Positions 10,201 through 17,578 of a stretch of 64,000 bases of DNA are shown here, piece after piece. Each line of letters begins with the position of its first letter. Positions within the stretch are counted from its first letter, which is position 1. The stretch is from Hymenobacter sublimis (lineage in GTDB: Bacteria > Bacteroidota > Bacteroidia > Cytophagales > Hymenobacteraceae). The stretch is from the NCBI RefSeq assembly GCF_023101345.1, contig NZ_CP095848.1, forward strand, positions 3,870,001 through 3,934,000. The letters run 5' to 3'. Both the position numbers and the translations under genes were made by a program. Below the pieces are notes generated by a model. That model saw only the letters and a list, made by a program, of their open reading frames with translations, was not told where the DNA came from and searched no databases.

Positions 10201-10856
10201 ACCAGTACGACGTAGTGCTGATGGACATTCAGATGCCCGGCATGGACGGCGTGGCGACTACCCACCTGCTGCGGGAACACCCCGACCCGGTCCGGGCTGC
10301 TACCCCCGTGGTAGCCCTCACGGCCCACGCCATGCATGGGGAGGCGGAGCGCTACCAAAAGGCTGGCCTCGACGCTTATCTTTCCAAACCCTTCAAGCAG
10401 GAAGCCCTGTTTCATACCATTGCCAACTTGCTTGACTTAGATGATGCTGCCACCCCACCTCCCGCCGCCGAAGTAGTGGAAGAGCCTACCCCTGCCCTAC
10501 CCCCCGGCAAGCTCTATGACATGAGCAGCCTGCGCCAGTTCACCAACAACGATGAAACTTTTATCCGGCGCCTGGCCAATCTGTTCATCAGTACTACCCC
10601 GCCGGTAGTAGAGGAACTGGAGTACCACTTGCAGGAGCAGAGCCTAACCAAGCTCGGGGCAGCAGCTCACCACCTGAAAAGCTCCGTTGATGGCCTGCAG
10701 ATTCAGTCGTTGCGCACCATCCTGCGTGATTTGGAGGCCGCCGCCCATGCCCCCGCCACCGCCGACTGGCAGAGCCTAGCGCACGGGGTGCAGCAGGTGC
10801 GCCAGATTACCGACGAGGTTATTCGCCAGCTTCAGCAGGAATTTCCCGCCGATTAG
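7269..10856 (+). CDS. multi-PAS hybrid sensor histidine kinase with receiver and Hpt
   Basis: 1195 residues with no signal peptide or clear membrane segment, so probably a cytosolic sensor. In order: a short coiled coil (about 5-60), a first PAS-like region (about 60-165), a degenerate PAS (about 175-275), three clear PAS/PAC units starting near 285, 412 and 548 (each with a TVPN/TTPN-L/IVF/Y opening), HisKA with phospho-His696 in MSHEIRTPMNG, a HATPase with N-box LLNLLSNAIKFT near 809 and GGSGLGLSIS, a receiver with Asp986 in LMDIQMPGMDG, and a C-terminal Hpt with His1134 in AHHLKSS. This is a complete relay (His-Asp-His) ending in a module suited to pass phosphate to Asp57 of the regulator encoded just upstream. 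The stimulus cannot be read from sequence. Confidence 0.95.
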   Translation: MSSIGIRHLARQLRVTQKAWQQAQHETSEARRQVAELKARSLAAAEQATALLETMSTAILAEDQDHGITLLNQRLCDLFSLPHPPRHYLGKHSSLLYQESRAQLQDEQAVRTRNQQLQAGQERVSGEIFRLRNGIIVQQDYLPVVQNGVTMLHIWSYEDVTVRQQAQERVQELSRLAEQSPQPIIRFNREAVAQYANPAANPALTALYQPAGAEIVRLLRQEIALALSSGQLRTVEKRLGDEFYLWTIAPLLQEQEANVYLTTITARRRAEAELVRNQLFTARINDTVPNIVFLFDMDTRAVLYSNRQTEQMLGYTEAEIREMGPQLATLLVHPEDLPDLERKQEEMLRLEEGQVAHSEYRFKHRNGEWRWLSLKSTCFTRHPDGTVWQAVGSAADVTKRRIIEEELRQSRLFVERVTNTTPNLIYIYDVRMRSNVYCNRFVETMLGYSQEDLLNMSPSLMASLMPIAEARRVQQHFEEVTRVADGVILHLEFFLSHRNGSIRWLRISSTPFERDERGRVHKIVGSAEDITRWKIADEQRRSANRRLAEQNRLFRQVIDTVPNLIYLKDGNGNYILANQSTAHLYGLSNDALLQTPAAWLQEQFPDLVRYQAQDELVIQSRQEVAHEDTFTDAQGEVHWFNSVKRPFILADGTVQVLGVDNDITELKRTGQALQQAKEAAEQNAQSRQTFLTNMSHEIRTPMNGIMGLAELLSKTDLTDEQRQYLHHIRHSAENLLVIINDILDMAQLGAGRVRLESMPFDLQEVLKASCQALMPKAAEKGISLRLQLAPGTTPAWVQGDPYRLRQILLNLLSNAIKFTDKGHVLLTCRRVSTPTAEPEYQFSVLDTGIGISEDQLQQLFEPFTQAEASTAREYGGSGLGLSISRGLVELLGGELTAESRLHHGSTFRFTLGFGAATPPTASSAAPAPDYQRLRGRRVLLTEDNRVNQLLVQVMLRGWGLHVDTASSGSEALALFRQHQYDVVLMDIQMPGMDGVATTHLLREHPDPVRAATPVVALTAHAMHGEAERYQKAGLDAYLSKPFKQEALFHTIANLLDLDDAATPPPAAEVVEEPTPALPPGKLYDMSSLRQFTNNDETFIRRLANLFISTTPPVVEELEYHLQEQSLTKLGAAAHHLKSSVDGLQIQSLRTILRDLEAAAHAPATADWQSLAHGVQQVRQITDEVIRQLQQEFPAD

Positions 10857-10916
10857 CGGCCGCGGCCGGAGCGGCGCGGCCTCGGCTCATCCGCCCCGGC
10901 TGTTGTATTATGCGGT

Positions 10917-11996
10917 ATGATTTCTTCCTCTGAACCAGTGGGCTCTAGTGCTGCGTTGCATACGCTTGTTATTGGGGCCGGGCAGGCCGGGCTAGCGGCC
11001 GCCTACTACCTCCGCCAAGCCGGCGTGCCGTTCATCGTCCTGGATGAGCGGGCGGCCGTGGGAGAGGTGTGGGCCACGCGCTACGACTCACTATGCTTGT
11101 TTTCGCCCGCTTGGGCCAGCAACCTGCCGGGACTAGCGTGGCCCGGTGAGGCCCGCCGCTACCCCAGTAAGGCTGAAGCCGCGGCCTATTTGCAACAGTA
11201 CGCCCGCCACTTCCAGCTGCCCATTGAAACGCAGCAGCGGGTGCAGGTTGTGCGGCCCATTCCTGGGGGGTATGAGGTAGTAACTGCCACTGGCCGCCGC
11301 TTCGAGGCTAAACACGTCATAGTATGTACCGGGCCTTACTCTGCCCCCAAGGTTCCGGAGTTCAGCCATGCGCTTCCTGCCTCAGTGGTGCAGCTGCACA
11401 GCAGCGCCTATCAGCGGCCCAGCCACCTGGCGGGTACGGGCCCAGTGGGCGTGGTGGGTAGCGGCAACTCGGCCCTGCAAATAGCCGCCGACCTGGCCGC
11501 TACTGGTCGGCCGGTGTGGGTAGCCTTTGATGAAGGTACGCCGGCCATGCCCAACAACACGGCCATGTGGGCGCTTCTGCTGAGTACCCGCATGCTACAG
11601 GCCAGCCGCAACTCCCCGGTTGGCCGCCTGATGCGCAGTCAGCCCGAGCCAGTGGTCAGCGCCGACCTGAAGCGGCTGCGGCGGTTTCCGAACGTGCGGT
11701 TTATGGGCCGGGCCTTAGGTGCTACCCCCGAGGGTGCTCTGCAAGGAAAGACAGCTACTACGCCGGCCCTGGAGGCAGTTATTTGGGCCACCGGCTTCCG
11801 GCCCGACTACAACTGGCTTCAGGTGCCGGGGGCGCTCAGCCCCGCGGGGGAGCCCCAACACGAGCGGGGCCTGAGCCCAGTACCGGGGCTGGCTTTTCTG
11901 GGCCTGCCGTGGCTGCACAGCCGGCGCTCGGCGCTCATGGGTGGGGTCGGGGCCGATGCTCAGTTTGTGGTAAACCACCTCGTGAAAAAGACATAA
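10917..11996 (+). CDS. flavin-containing monooxygenase-like oxidoreductase (CzcO type)
   Basis: 359 residues. An N-terminal FAD-binding Rossmann fold has GAGQAG at 20-25 and acidic strand end VLDE. A second nucleotide-binding motif, GSGNSA, near residue 180 fits NAD(P)H. The C-terminal ATGFRP segment is typical of FMO, Baeyer-Villiger and CzcO-like enzymes. These enzymes use NADPH and oxygen to hydroxylate or insert oxygen into small substrates; the substrate here is unknown. The protein is shorter than most FMOs (450-550), as in CzcO-like members. The gene begins 60 bp after the hybrid kinase stop with no terminator seen between, so it could be read through from the kinase operon. Confidence 0.85.
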   Translation: MISSSEPVGSSAALHTLVIGAGQAGLAAAYYLRQAGVPFIVLDERAAVGEVWATRYDSLCLFSPAWASNLPGLAWPGEARRYPSKAEAAAYLQQYARHFQLPIETQQRVQVVRPIPGGYEVVTATGRRFEAKHVIVCTGPYSAPKVPEFSHALPASVVQLHSSAYQRPSHLAGTGPVGVVGSGNSALQIAADLAATGRPVWVAFDEGTPAMPNNTAMWALLLSTRMLQASRNSPVGRLMRSQPEPVVSADLKRLRRFPNVRFMGRALGATPEGALQGKTATTPALEAVIWATGFRPDYNWLQVPGALSPAGEPQHERGLSPVPGLAFLGLPWLHSRRSALMGGVGADAQFVVNHLVKKT

Positions 11997-12113
11997 TTAT
12001 GCTGCAACTACCTGGCACACTTTTAGGTTATACTTGTATCAACTCAGCCGCAGGCCACTAGCTGTCTTTTTGCCCGAGGCTGAGTTTTTCTTTTTCCCTT
12101 AATTTCTTGTTGT

Positions 12114-12233
12114 ATGATGTTGCTGATTTTCTTCGGGATTGCGCTAGCGACTGCCTTGCTCGCTCTCGACACGGTAAACAAACTGAAAGCTACGCTGAAG
12201 CCTGTGCCGGTGCGCGCGCAAAACGGCCGCTAA
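12114..12233 (+). CDS. 39-residue single-helix small membrane protein
   Basis: The ORF opens with two adjacent ATG codons (12114 and 12117) and encodes 39 residues. Residues 3-18 are hydrophobic (LLIFFGIALATALLAL) and are followed by a Lys/Arg-rich tail (NKLKATLKPVPVRAQNGR), so a single inner-membrane helix with positive residues after it is likely. A strong terminator follows 30 nt after the stop, and a near-consensus -7 box (TATACTTG, 12029-12036) lies upstream. No family is recognised. The discrete transcription unit is the main reason to call it; an untranslated small RNA is the alternative. Confidence 0.5.
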   Translation: MMLLIFFGIALATALLALDTVNKLKATLKPVPVRAQNGR

Positions 12234-12262
12234 TTCTGCGGTCCGAGCCTTGCTATACCTTA

Positions 12263-12292
12263 CGCCCCTGCTTTGTGCAGGGGCGTTTTTTT
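12263..12292 (+). terminator. strong intrinsic terminator
   Basis: CGCCCCTGC/GCAGGGGCG forms a perfect 9-bp stem with a TTTGT loop followed by seven T. It ends the small-protein transcript and possibly the monooxygenase transcript. Confidence 0.9.
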
Positions 12293-12324
12293 GCTCCATG
12301 GTTTATCTGCCTAGTTGCGTAAGC

Positions 12325-12374
12325 CACAAACGCCAAGCGCAGCCTCCTTCACGAGGCTGCGCTTGGCGTTTGTG
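12325..12374 (-). terminator. long perfect hairpin downstream of a T9SS gene
   Basis: A perfect 22-bp stem (12325-12346 with 12353-12374) with a 6-nt loop, 25 nt past the stop of the minus-strand gene at 12400. No T run follows, so it may act as a 3' end stabiliser rather than a classic terminator. Confidence 0.6.
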
Positions 12375-12399
12375 ATAACCAGTGTGGGAAAGGCTAGCG

Positions 12400-12780
12400 T
12401 TAGCGAATGACGAGCTTGCGCATTTCGCTGGCGTTGTCTGATTCCAGCCGCACGTAGTAAAGTCCGTTGGCAAACTTGCTTAAATCGAGGGTCCGGGTTT
12501 CCCGGTCGTTCAGTTCGCTGAGCACTTCCCGGTACATGAGCGTTCCAATAACATTGAGTACGCGCAACTCCACCTTGCGGCCTTCAAAGCCATTGATGGC
12601 AACGTGCACGATGCCAGTGCTGGGGTTGGGGTACACCAACAGGGCTTTGTCTTCGCTAGCGGGGCGGGCGGGGGCAGCCGGGCGTGGCGTGATCGGCTGG
12701 GCCACAGCAGATAGCGTACTACTGCGGAGCCCGCCTATCAGTAGAACGAATAAAACTAAACAGCGTAAGGGTTGCATCAT
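12400..12780 (-). CDS. small secreted protein with T9SS sorting domain
   Basis: 126 residues from the paired ATG at 12780/12777, which opens a signal peptide (MMQPLRCLVLFVLLIGG). After a short Pro/Ala linker, almost the whole mature protein is a type A sorting domain: LLVYPNPSTG, then VELRVLNVIG, then GLYYVRLES and a basic end. It therefore has no room for a separate cargo domain and may be a minimal exported tag-only protein. A -7 box (TACTTTTG on the minus strand, 12851-12858) lies upstream. Export by T9SS is well supported; function is unknown. Confidence 0.8.
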   Translation of the reverse strand: MMQPLRCLVLFVLLIGGLRSSTLSAVAQPITPRPAAPARPASEDKALLVYPNPSTGIVHVAINGFEGRKVELRVLNVIGTLMYREVLSELNDRETRTLDLSKFANGLYYVRLESDNASEMRKLVIR

Positions 12781-12850
12781 ATAGGGTAGTGGGAGCGAGG
12801 GAAAGTGCCGAACGGAATGGGTATTAACGACGGACACGAGTTTAGGTTAG

Positions 12851-12858
12851 CAAAAGTA
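12851..12858 (-). promoter_or_regulatory. Bacteroidota -7 box (TAnnTTTG)
   Basis: Read on the minus strand this is TACTTTTG, a full match to TAnnTTTG, about 70 nt before the ATG at 12780. Confidence 0.5.
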
Positions 12859-12953
12859 ACAGAGGTTTTATCTTCTCATGCCAGAATATAACTCATCTTC
12901 GATAAATGAAGCGTCTTTATCTTCGCTCTCACCCTTTTACCCGATGAAATAAG

Positions 12954-14072
12954 TTGGACGTTGTCATTATTGGGGGCGGTTTGGGCGGACTCTGTGCGGC
13001 CCTTGACTTGCGCCAGCGCGGGCACGCCGTGACGCTGGTGGAGCGCCAGCGCTACCCGTTCCACCGGGTGTGCGGCGAGTACATTTCCAACGAGGTGCTA
13101 CCCTACCTGCGCCGCCTCGGCCTTAACCTCCTGGCGCTGGCTCCCGCTCAGCTTACCCACTTTCAGCTCAGCTCCCCGGCCGGCCGCTTGCTCTCGGTGC
13201 CGCTTGATTTGGGCGGCTTCGGCATTAGCCGCTACCAGCTGGATGCTTTTCTGTGCGAGACAGCCGTGGCGGCCGGCGTTACCGTGCTCCAGCAGACTAC
13301 CGCCATGAGCGTTGAATATGATGAAGCCGCTCGCGAGCATACCGTAACGCTAGCGGACGGGCAGGTGCTTACGGCTCGGGTGGTGCTGGGGGCCTATGGC
13401 AAGCGCAGCAGCCTTGACCGGCAGCTGCAGCGGCCATTTTTCAGCCAACGCTCGCCTTATTTGGGAGTGAAGTATCACCTGCGCTACCCCTCCATGCCTC
13501 GTCACCTAATTGCCCTGCACAATTTTGCTGATGGCTACGCGGGCATTTCGGCTGTGGAGCAGGACCGGTACTGCTTCTGCTACCTTACTACCCGCCGCAA
13601 CTTGAAAGCGCACGGCAGCATTCCGCAAATGGAGGCCGAAGTGCTGGCCCGCAACCCCCACCTGCAGCACATTCTGGCGCACGCGGAGTTTCTGTACCCG
13701 CAGCCGGAAGTCATCAACGAAATTTCCTTTGCCCCCAAAACCTGCGTGGAAAACCACGTGCTGCTGCTCGGCGACGCCGCCGGGCTTATCACGCCCCTGT
13801 GCGGCAACGGCATGGCCATGGCTATTCACGGGGCCCAGCTAGCCGCCACTCGCACCGACGCGTTTCTGCGGGGGCAGCTTACGCGCCCGGCCCTGGAGGC
13901 AGCCTACCACCACGACTGGCACCAGCACTTCGGGCCGCGCCTGCGGGTGGGGCGAGCGGTGCAGCAGTTATTCGGGCAGCCGTTGCTGAGCGAGGCCGCC
14001 GTGGCGGGGCTGCGGCTCTGGCCCGGGGCGGTGCGAGCCCTCATGCGCCGCACCCATGGCCGGGAGTTTTAA
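12954..14072 (+). CDS. FAD-dependent oxidoreductase of a type III PKS cluster
   Basis: 372 residues. The N-terminus has the FAD dinucleotide motif GGGLGG (7-12) and acidic strand end LVER; the C-terminal FAD motif is LLGDAAGLITPLCGNGMA near 273. This places it with the geranylgeranyl-reductase/aromatic hydroxylase (PHBH-like) group. It starts at TTG: the ATG ten bases upstream is in another frame and hits TAA after one codon, so TTG is the only start that keeps the full motif. A frameshift at the start is the alternative. The gene leads a three-gene set with a type III polyketide synthase and a methyltransferase, suggesting it hydroxylates or oxidises the polyketide product. Confidence 0.85.
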   Translation: MDVVIIGGGLGGLCAALDLRQRGHAVTLVERQRYPFHRVCGEYISNEVLPYLRRLGLNLLALAPAQLTHFQLSSPAGRLLSVPLDLGGFGISRYQLDAFLCETAVAAGVTVLQQTTAMSVEYDEAAREHTVTLADGQVLTARVVLGAYGKRSSLDRQLQRPFFSQRSPYLGVKYHLRYPSMPRHLIALHNFADGYAGISAVEQDRYCFCYLTTRRNLKAHGSIPQMEAEVLARNPHLQHILAHAEFLYPQPEVINEISFAPKTCVENHVLLLGDAAGLITPLCGNGMAMAIHGAQLAATRTDAFLRGQLTRPALEAAYHHDWHQHFGPRLRVGRAVQQLFGQPLLSEAAVAGLRLWPGAVRALMRRTHGREF

Positions 14073-14184
14073 CCGGCAGTACGCCCCTGCTACATCCAGC
14101 CAAGCGGACTTGCGCGTACACGTTTCTGAATCAACCCCAAAATAACGAACAGCACCCAGGGGGTATTTTGCGTAAACTGCACTG

Positions 14185-15363
14185 ATGAGTAGCTACCTGT
14201 GTGCCATTGGCACGGCCAATCCGCCCCACCGCATCCCTCAACTTCAAATTGCTGACTTCATGGCGGGCGCACTGCAGCTCGATGAAGCCGGTACGCGCAA
14301 ACTGCGGGCTCTGTACCGCGTCTCGGGCATCGGGCAGCGCTACACCGTGCTTCCCGACTACGGCCGCACCAATGGCAGTTACGAGTTTTTCGCCAATACC
14401 CCTGATCTTGAGCCCTTTCCCTCGGTGGGCCAGCGCATGGCCGAGTACCGGCGGCAGGCCTTGCCGCTGTCCGTGCAAGCCGCTCAGGACTGCTTGAGCC
14501 AGGTGCCGGAGGTAGCTATGGGTAGCATTACCCACCTAATTACCGTGAGTTGCACCGGCATGTACGCGCCAGGCCTGGACATTGAGCTGGTGGCGGCCCT
14601 GCAACTACCCTCCCACGTGCAACGTACCTGCGTAAACTTTATGGGCTGCTACGCCGCCGTGAATGCCCTGAAGCTGGCCGATGCCTTTTGCCGGGCCAAT
14701 GAGGAGGCGCGGGTGCTGGTGGTGTGCACCGAGCTTTGCACCCTCCATTTCCAGAAAAGCACCGAGGAAGACCACTTGGTTTCTAATGCCTTGTTCGGGG
14801 ATGGGTCGGCGGCGGTATTGGTACAGGCCCGGCCCCGGGTGGTAGGTCCTAGCTTGGCTCTCACGGCCTTTCACTGCGGACTGGAGCCCGACGGGCACGC
14901 CGACATGGCCTGGCACATCAACGACTTTGGCTTCGAAATGACCTTGTCATCCTACGTGCCCCGCATGATTAAGCAGGGTATTGGGCGGCTTACGGCGGGC
15001 TTGCTGGCTGATTTGCCGGTACAGCTAGCCGACATTCGAGCTTTTGCCATTCACCCAGGCGGCCGCAAAATTCTGGAGTCGATTGAGCAGGCCCTGGGGC
15101 TGACTACCCACGACAACCGCTTTGCTTACCAAGTACTGCGCGACTACGGCAACATGTCCTCCGCGACGGTGCTGTTCGTGATGCGGGAGTTGCTGCGCAC
15201 CCTCACGCCCGCCGACACTGGCGCCCCGGTGCTAAGTTTTGCCTTTGGCCCTGGCCTAACGCTGGAAGCCATGCTCCTGACCGTCGCCTGGGGCGCGGAG
15301 CCCCCGCTAGAAATTCAGCACAACGCTGAGCAGCTGAAAAACGCGGCTATTTTGCCGGCCTAG
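14185..15363 (+). CDS. type III polyketide synthase (chalcone/stilbene synthase family)
   Basis: 392 residues, the usual length for the family. The catalytic triad is complete: Cys155 in NFMGCYAAVNAL, His290 in AIHPGGRK and Asn323 in YGNMSSATV. The spacing (135 and 33 residues) is close to plant chalcone synthase (139 and 33). The C-terminal FGPGLT loop is also present. Such enzymes extend an acyl-CoA starter with malonyl-CoA and cyclise it to pyrones, resorcinols or related rings. With an FAD oxidoreductase 112 bp before and a methyltransferase 49 bp after, the set resembles the srsABC phenolic-lipid genes of Streptomyces griseus. The starter unit and product cannot be read from sequence. 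Confidence 0.95.
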   Translation: MSSYLCAIGTANPPHRIPQLQIADFMAGALQLDEAGTRKLRALYRVSGIGQRYTVLPDYGRTNGSYEFFANTPDLEPFPSVGQRMAEYRRQALPLSVQAAQDCLSQVPEVAMGSITHLITVSCTGMYAPGLDIELVAALQLPSHVQRTCVNFMGCYAAVNALKLADAFCRANEEARVLVVCTELCTLHFQKSTEEDHLVSNALFGDGSAAVLVQARPRVVGPSLALTAFHCGLEPDGHADMAWHINDFGFEMTLSSYVPRMIKQGIGRLTAGLLADLPVQLADIRAFAIHPGGRKILESIEQALGLTTHDNRFAYQVLRDYGNMSSATVLFVMRELLRTLTPADTGAPVLSFAFGPGLTLEAMLLTVAWGAEPPLEIQHNAEQLKNAAILPA

Positions 15364-15412
15364 CGCACGCGCGGCCTGGCCTCACCTTGTTTTTCTTGTC
15401 TTACTGCTACCT

Positions 15413-16123
15413 ATGCCTGATTTCCGCGTCCGTGCCACGGAAGAAGAGCTGATGGACGACCTGAGCCTGGCCACCGAGGAGCTTCGGCAAAATCTGGACG
15501 AGCTGGAAACTATTAACACGTGGCTAGGCGGTTACGCCCCGGTGCTGAATGCCCTGGCCCGGCTGCGCCCCCACTTCCCCCCAGGCCGCCCCTTGCGCCT
15601 GGCCGACGTAGGCAGCGGCGGCGGCGACACCCTACGCCAGATTGCGCGCTGGGCCCGCCAACAGGGCGTGGCCGTGGAGCTGACTGGCGTGGATGCCAAC
15701 CCGTTTATGCTGGACTACGCCGCCGCCCGCAGCACCCAGTACCCCAAAATCCGGTATCAGCAGGCCGATATTTTCTCCCCCGAATTTCAGCAGCAGCCCT
15801 TTGATATCGTAACGGCCAGCCTCTTCTGCCACCACTTCCCCGATGAGCAGCTCACCCAGCTGCTGCAGCGGTGGCAGCAGCAGGCCAGCCTGGCCGTCGT
15901 CATTAACGACCTGCACCGCCACCCACTAGCCTACTACAGTATCCGCTGGCTCACGCGGCTGCTCGGTGGCTCCCGCCTCGTGCGCCACGATGCGCCCCTG
16001 TCCGTGGCCCGCGCCTTCACCCGCCCCGACTGGCAGCAGCTACTTGCCCAAGCCGGCATCACACACTACCACCTGCGCTGGCGCTGGGCTTTCCGCTGGC
16101 AGGTGATGGTGGTGAAGCGGTGA
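15413..16123 (+). CDS. SAM-dependent methyltransferase of the PKS cluster
   Basis: 236 residues. It is a class I methyltransferase with motif I DVGSGGGDT starting at Asp65, acidic motif II residue in LTGVDANP, a motif III-like QADIF, and the CHHFPDE segment often seen in C- or O-methylating small-molecule enzymes. It starts 49 bp after the polyketide synthase on the same strand and ends the cluster; a palindromic element follows. The likely role is methylation of the polyketide-derived ring. The substrate and the methylated atom are unknown. Confidence 0.9.
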   Translation: MPDFRVRATEEELMDDLSLATEELRQNLDELETINTWLGGYAPVLNALARLRPHFPPGRPLRLADVGSGGGDTLRQIARWARQQGVAVELTGVDANPFMLDYAAARSTQYPKIRYQQADIFSPEFQQQPFDIVTASLFCHHFPDEQLTQLLQRWQQQASLAVVINDLHRHPLAYYSIRWLTRLLGGSRLVRHDAPLSVARAFTRPDWQQLLAQAGITHYHLRWRWAFRWQVMVVKR

Positions 16124-16154
16124 TTCAATGATTCCGTGAGTAAGTAAACCCATC

Positions 16155-16254
16155 TGTCATCCTGCGCTGGCGAAGAACCTTATCATGTCAGCACGACAAT
16201 CGGTACAACGACATGTTCACGCGTGACAAGGTCCTTCGCCAGCGCAGGATGACA
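16155..16254. repeat. 100-bp dispersed palindromic element
   Basis: The outer arms (about 16155-16185 and 16223-16254) are inverted copies sharing TGTCATCCTGCGCTGGCGAAG, with one extra base in the right arm. The arms continue into ACCTTATCA / TGACAAGGT. A related element is at 31197-31284 with the same CCTTATCA-GTCAG core and the same AGGATGAC end. It lies between the convergent methyltransferase and deacetylase genes. Confidence 0.8.
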
Positions 16255-16286
16255 ACAGGCCGCTAGAAGGGCAAACTCACCCACCA

Positions 16287-17195
16287 CTACCCCCATAGGT
16301 TGGCTGCTACCCGGAAGGTGTTGGCGTGGGCGTCTACGATGTCGGCGATGCGGGGGGAGTAGCCGCCACCCATGCACACCACAACTGGCAGGCTGTGGGC
16401 ATGGCACAAGCCCAGCACGTATTCGTCGCGGCGGCGGCACCCGTCGCGGGTTAGGGCCAAGTGGCCGAGCTTGTCGGTAGCCAGCACATCAACGCCACTG
16501 AGGTAGAACACAAAATCGGGTTGGTGCTGATCTAGGAGGCGAGGCAAGGTAGTATGCAGCTGGCGGAGGTAGGCGGCATCGTCGGTGCCATCGGGTAGGG
16601 CTAGGTCCAGGTCCGATTGCTCTTTACGGTGGGGGTAATTGCGGGCCCCGTGCATGCTGAAGGTGAACACGCGCGTTTCCTGCTGGAAGATGCGGGCCGT
16701 GCCGTTGCCCTGATGCACATCCAAGTCCACGATGAGCACCCGCCCTACCCCCAGTTCTGGGTGGGCCAGCAGGTAGGCTGCCGCCGCGGCCTGGTCGTTG
16801 AGCAGGCAAAATCCTTCACCCCGGTCTCGGAAGGCATGGTGGGTGCCGCCGGCAATATTTAGTGCTACTCCATATTGCAAAGCCCGCCGGGCGCATTCCA
16901 GCGTACCGCCCAGAATGCACGTTTCTCGGGCAATCAGCGCCGGGCTCCAAGGAAAGCCAGTGGCGCGCTCCTCTTGCCGCGTAAGTTCCCCAGCCCGAAG
17001 CCGGTGGTAGTACTCGGAGTCATGCACCCGCAGCACATCTTCGGCAGGCGGAGAGGAAGGTGAGAAAAAGGCACTTTCCGCCACAATGCCTTCCCGGAGC
17101 AGCTGCTCCGGGAGGAGCTCGTACTTGAGCATTGGGAAGCGGTGGTTGGCCGGCAGCGGGTGAGCGTAGAGCGGGGCCCAGGCAATAGAAATCAT
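16287..17195 (-). CDS. histone deacetylase family hydrolase
   Basis: 302 residues from the ATG at 17195 (MISIAWAP). It carries the class I/II HDAC and acetoin-utilisation AcuC-type signatures: the active-site His pair in GGTHHAF (119-120), zinc ligands Asp159 and His161 in DLDVHQGNGT, and the third Asp in LSGVDVLATD. The full-length zinc amidohydrolase fold is intact. Bacterial members deacetylate proteins, polyamines or other acetylated amines; the substrate here is unknown. A -7-like box (TAGGTTCG on the minus strand, 17202-17209) lies just upstream. It is monocistronic. Confidence 0.92.
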   Translation of the reverse strand: MISIAWAPLYAHPLPANHRFPMLKYELLPEQLLREGIVAESAFFSPSSPPAEDVLRVHDSEYYHRLRAGELTRQEERATGFPWSPALIARETCILGGTLECARRALQYGVALNIAGGTHHAFRDRGEGFCLLNDQAAAAAYLLAHPELGVGRVLIVDLDVHQGNGTARIFQQETRVFTFSMHGARNYPHRKEQSDLDLALPDGTDDAAYLRQLHTTLPRLLDQHQPDFVFYLSGVDVLATDKLGHLALTRDGCRRRDEYVLGLCHAHSLPVVVCMGGGYSPRIADIVDAHANTFRVAANLWG

Positions 17196-17304
17196 ATGCT
17201 GCGAACCTACGCGAGCCGCCGCACAAACAGGCACGTATGGCTGGCCTCACACAAAAATAACCGCCCGTAAAGGCGGTTATCTTCGGATTCGGGTGGCTTT
17301 GACG

Positions 17305-17379
17305 TGGGGCGTACTGGGCTCGAACCAGTGACCCCTACCTTGTCGAGGTAGTGCTCTGAACCAACTGAGCTAACACCCC
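17305..17379 (-). tRNA. tRNA-Val (anticodon GAC)
   Basis: A 75-nt cloverleaf on the minus strand. Acceptor GGGGTGT pairs with ACGCCCC (one G-T), discriminator A73. The D stem is GCTC/GAGC, the anticodon stem CTACC/GGTAG with loop TCGACAA, and the T arm ACTGG-TTCGAGC-CCAGT. The CCA end is not encoded. Position 33 is C rather than the near-universal U. The anticodon GAC reads Val codons. Confidence 0.9.
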
Positions 17380-17578
17380 GGCAAAACCTATTGGCGGCGG
17401 CCGTAAAGGGTCAAAGGTAGGTTTTTGCAAAAGATAATCCTTCCTGGCAGCGTACAAAATTTCCGCTTTCCCTACGTTGGTGCTGTAACCTTCTGAGCCG
17501 CCGTAAGTATAGCGGCTTACTGATGTTGCTTTGGCTACGGCCGGCAGCGCTTTCTTCGGCTACATCTCTCTCCACCCC

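Noticed and set aside
17319..17370. tRNA-Asp (anticodon GTC) on the plus strand
   Set aside because: The anticodon stem-loop is palindromic, but the D and T arms and acceptor stem fit only the minus strand.
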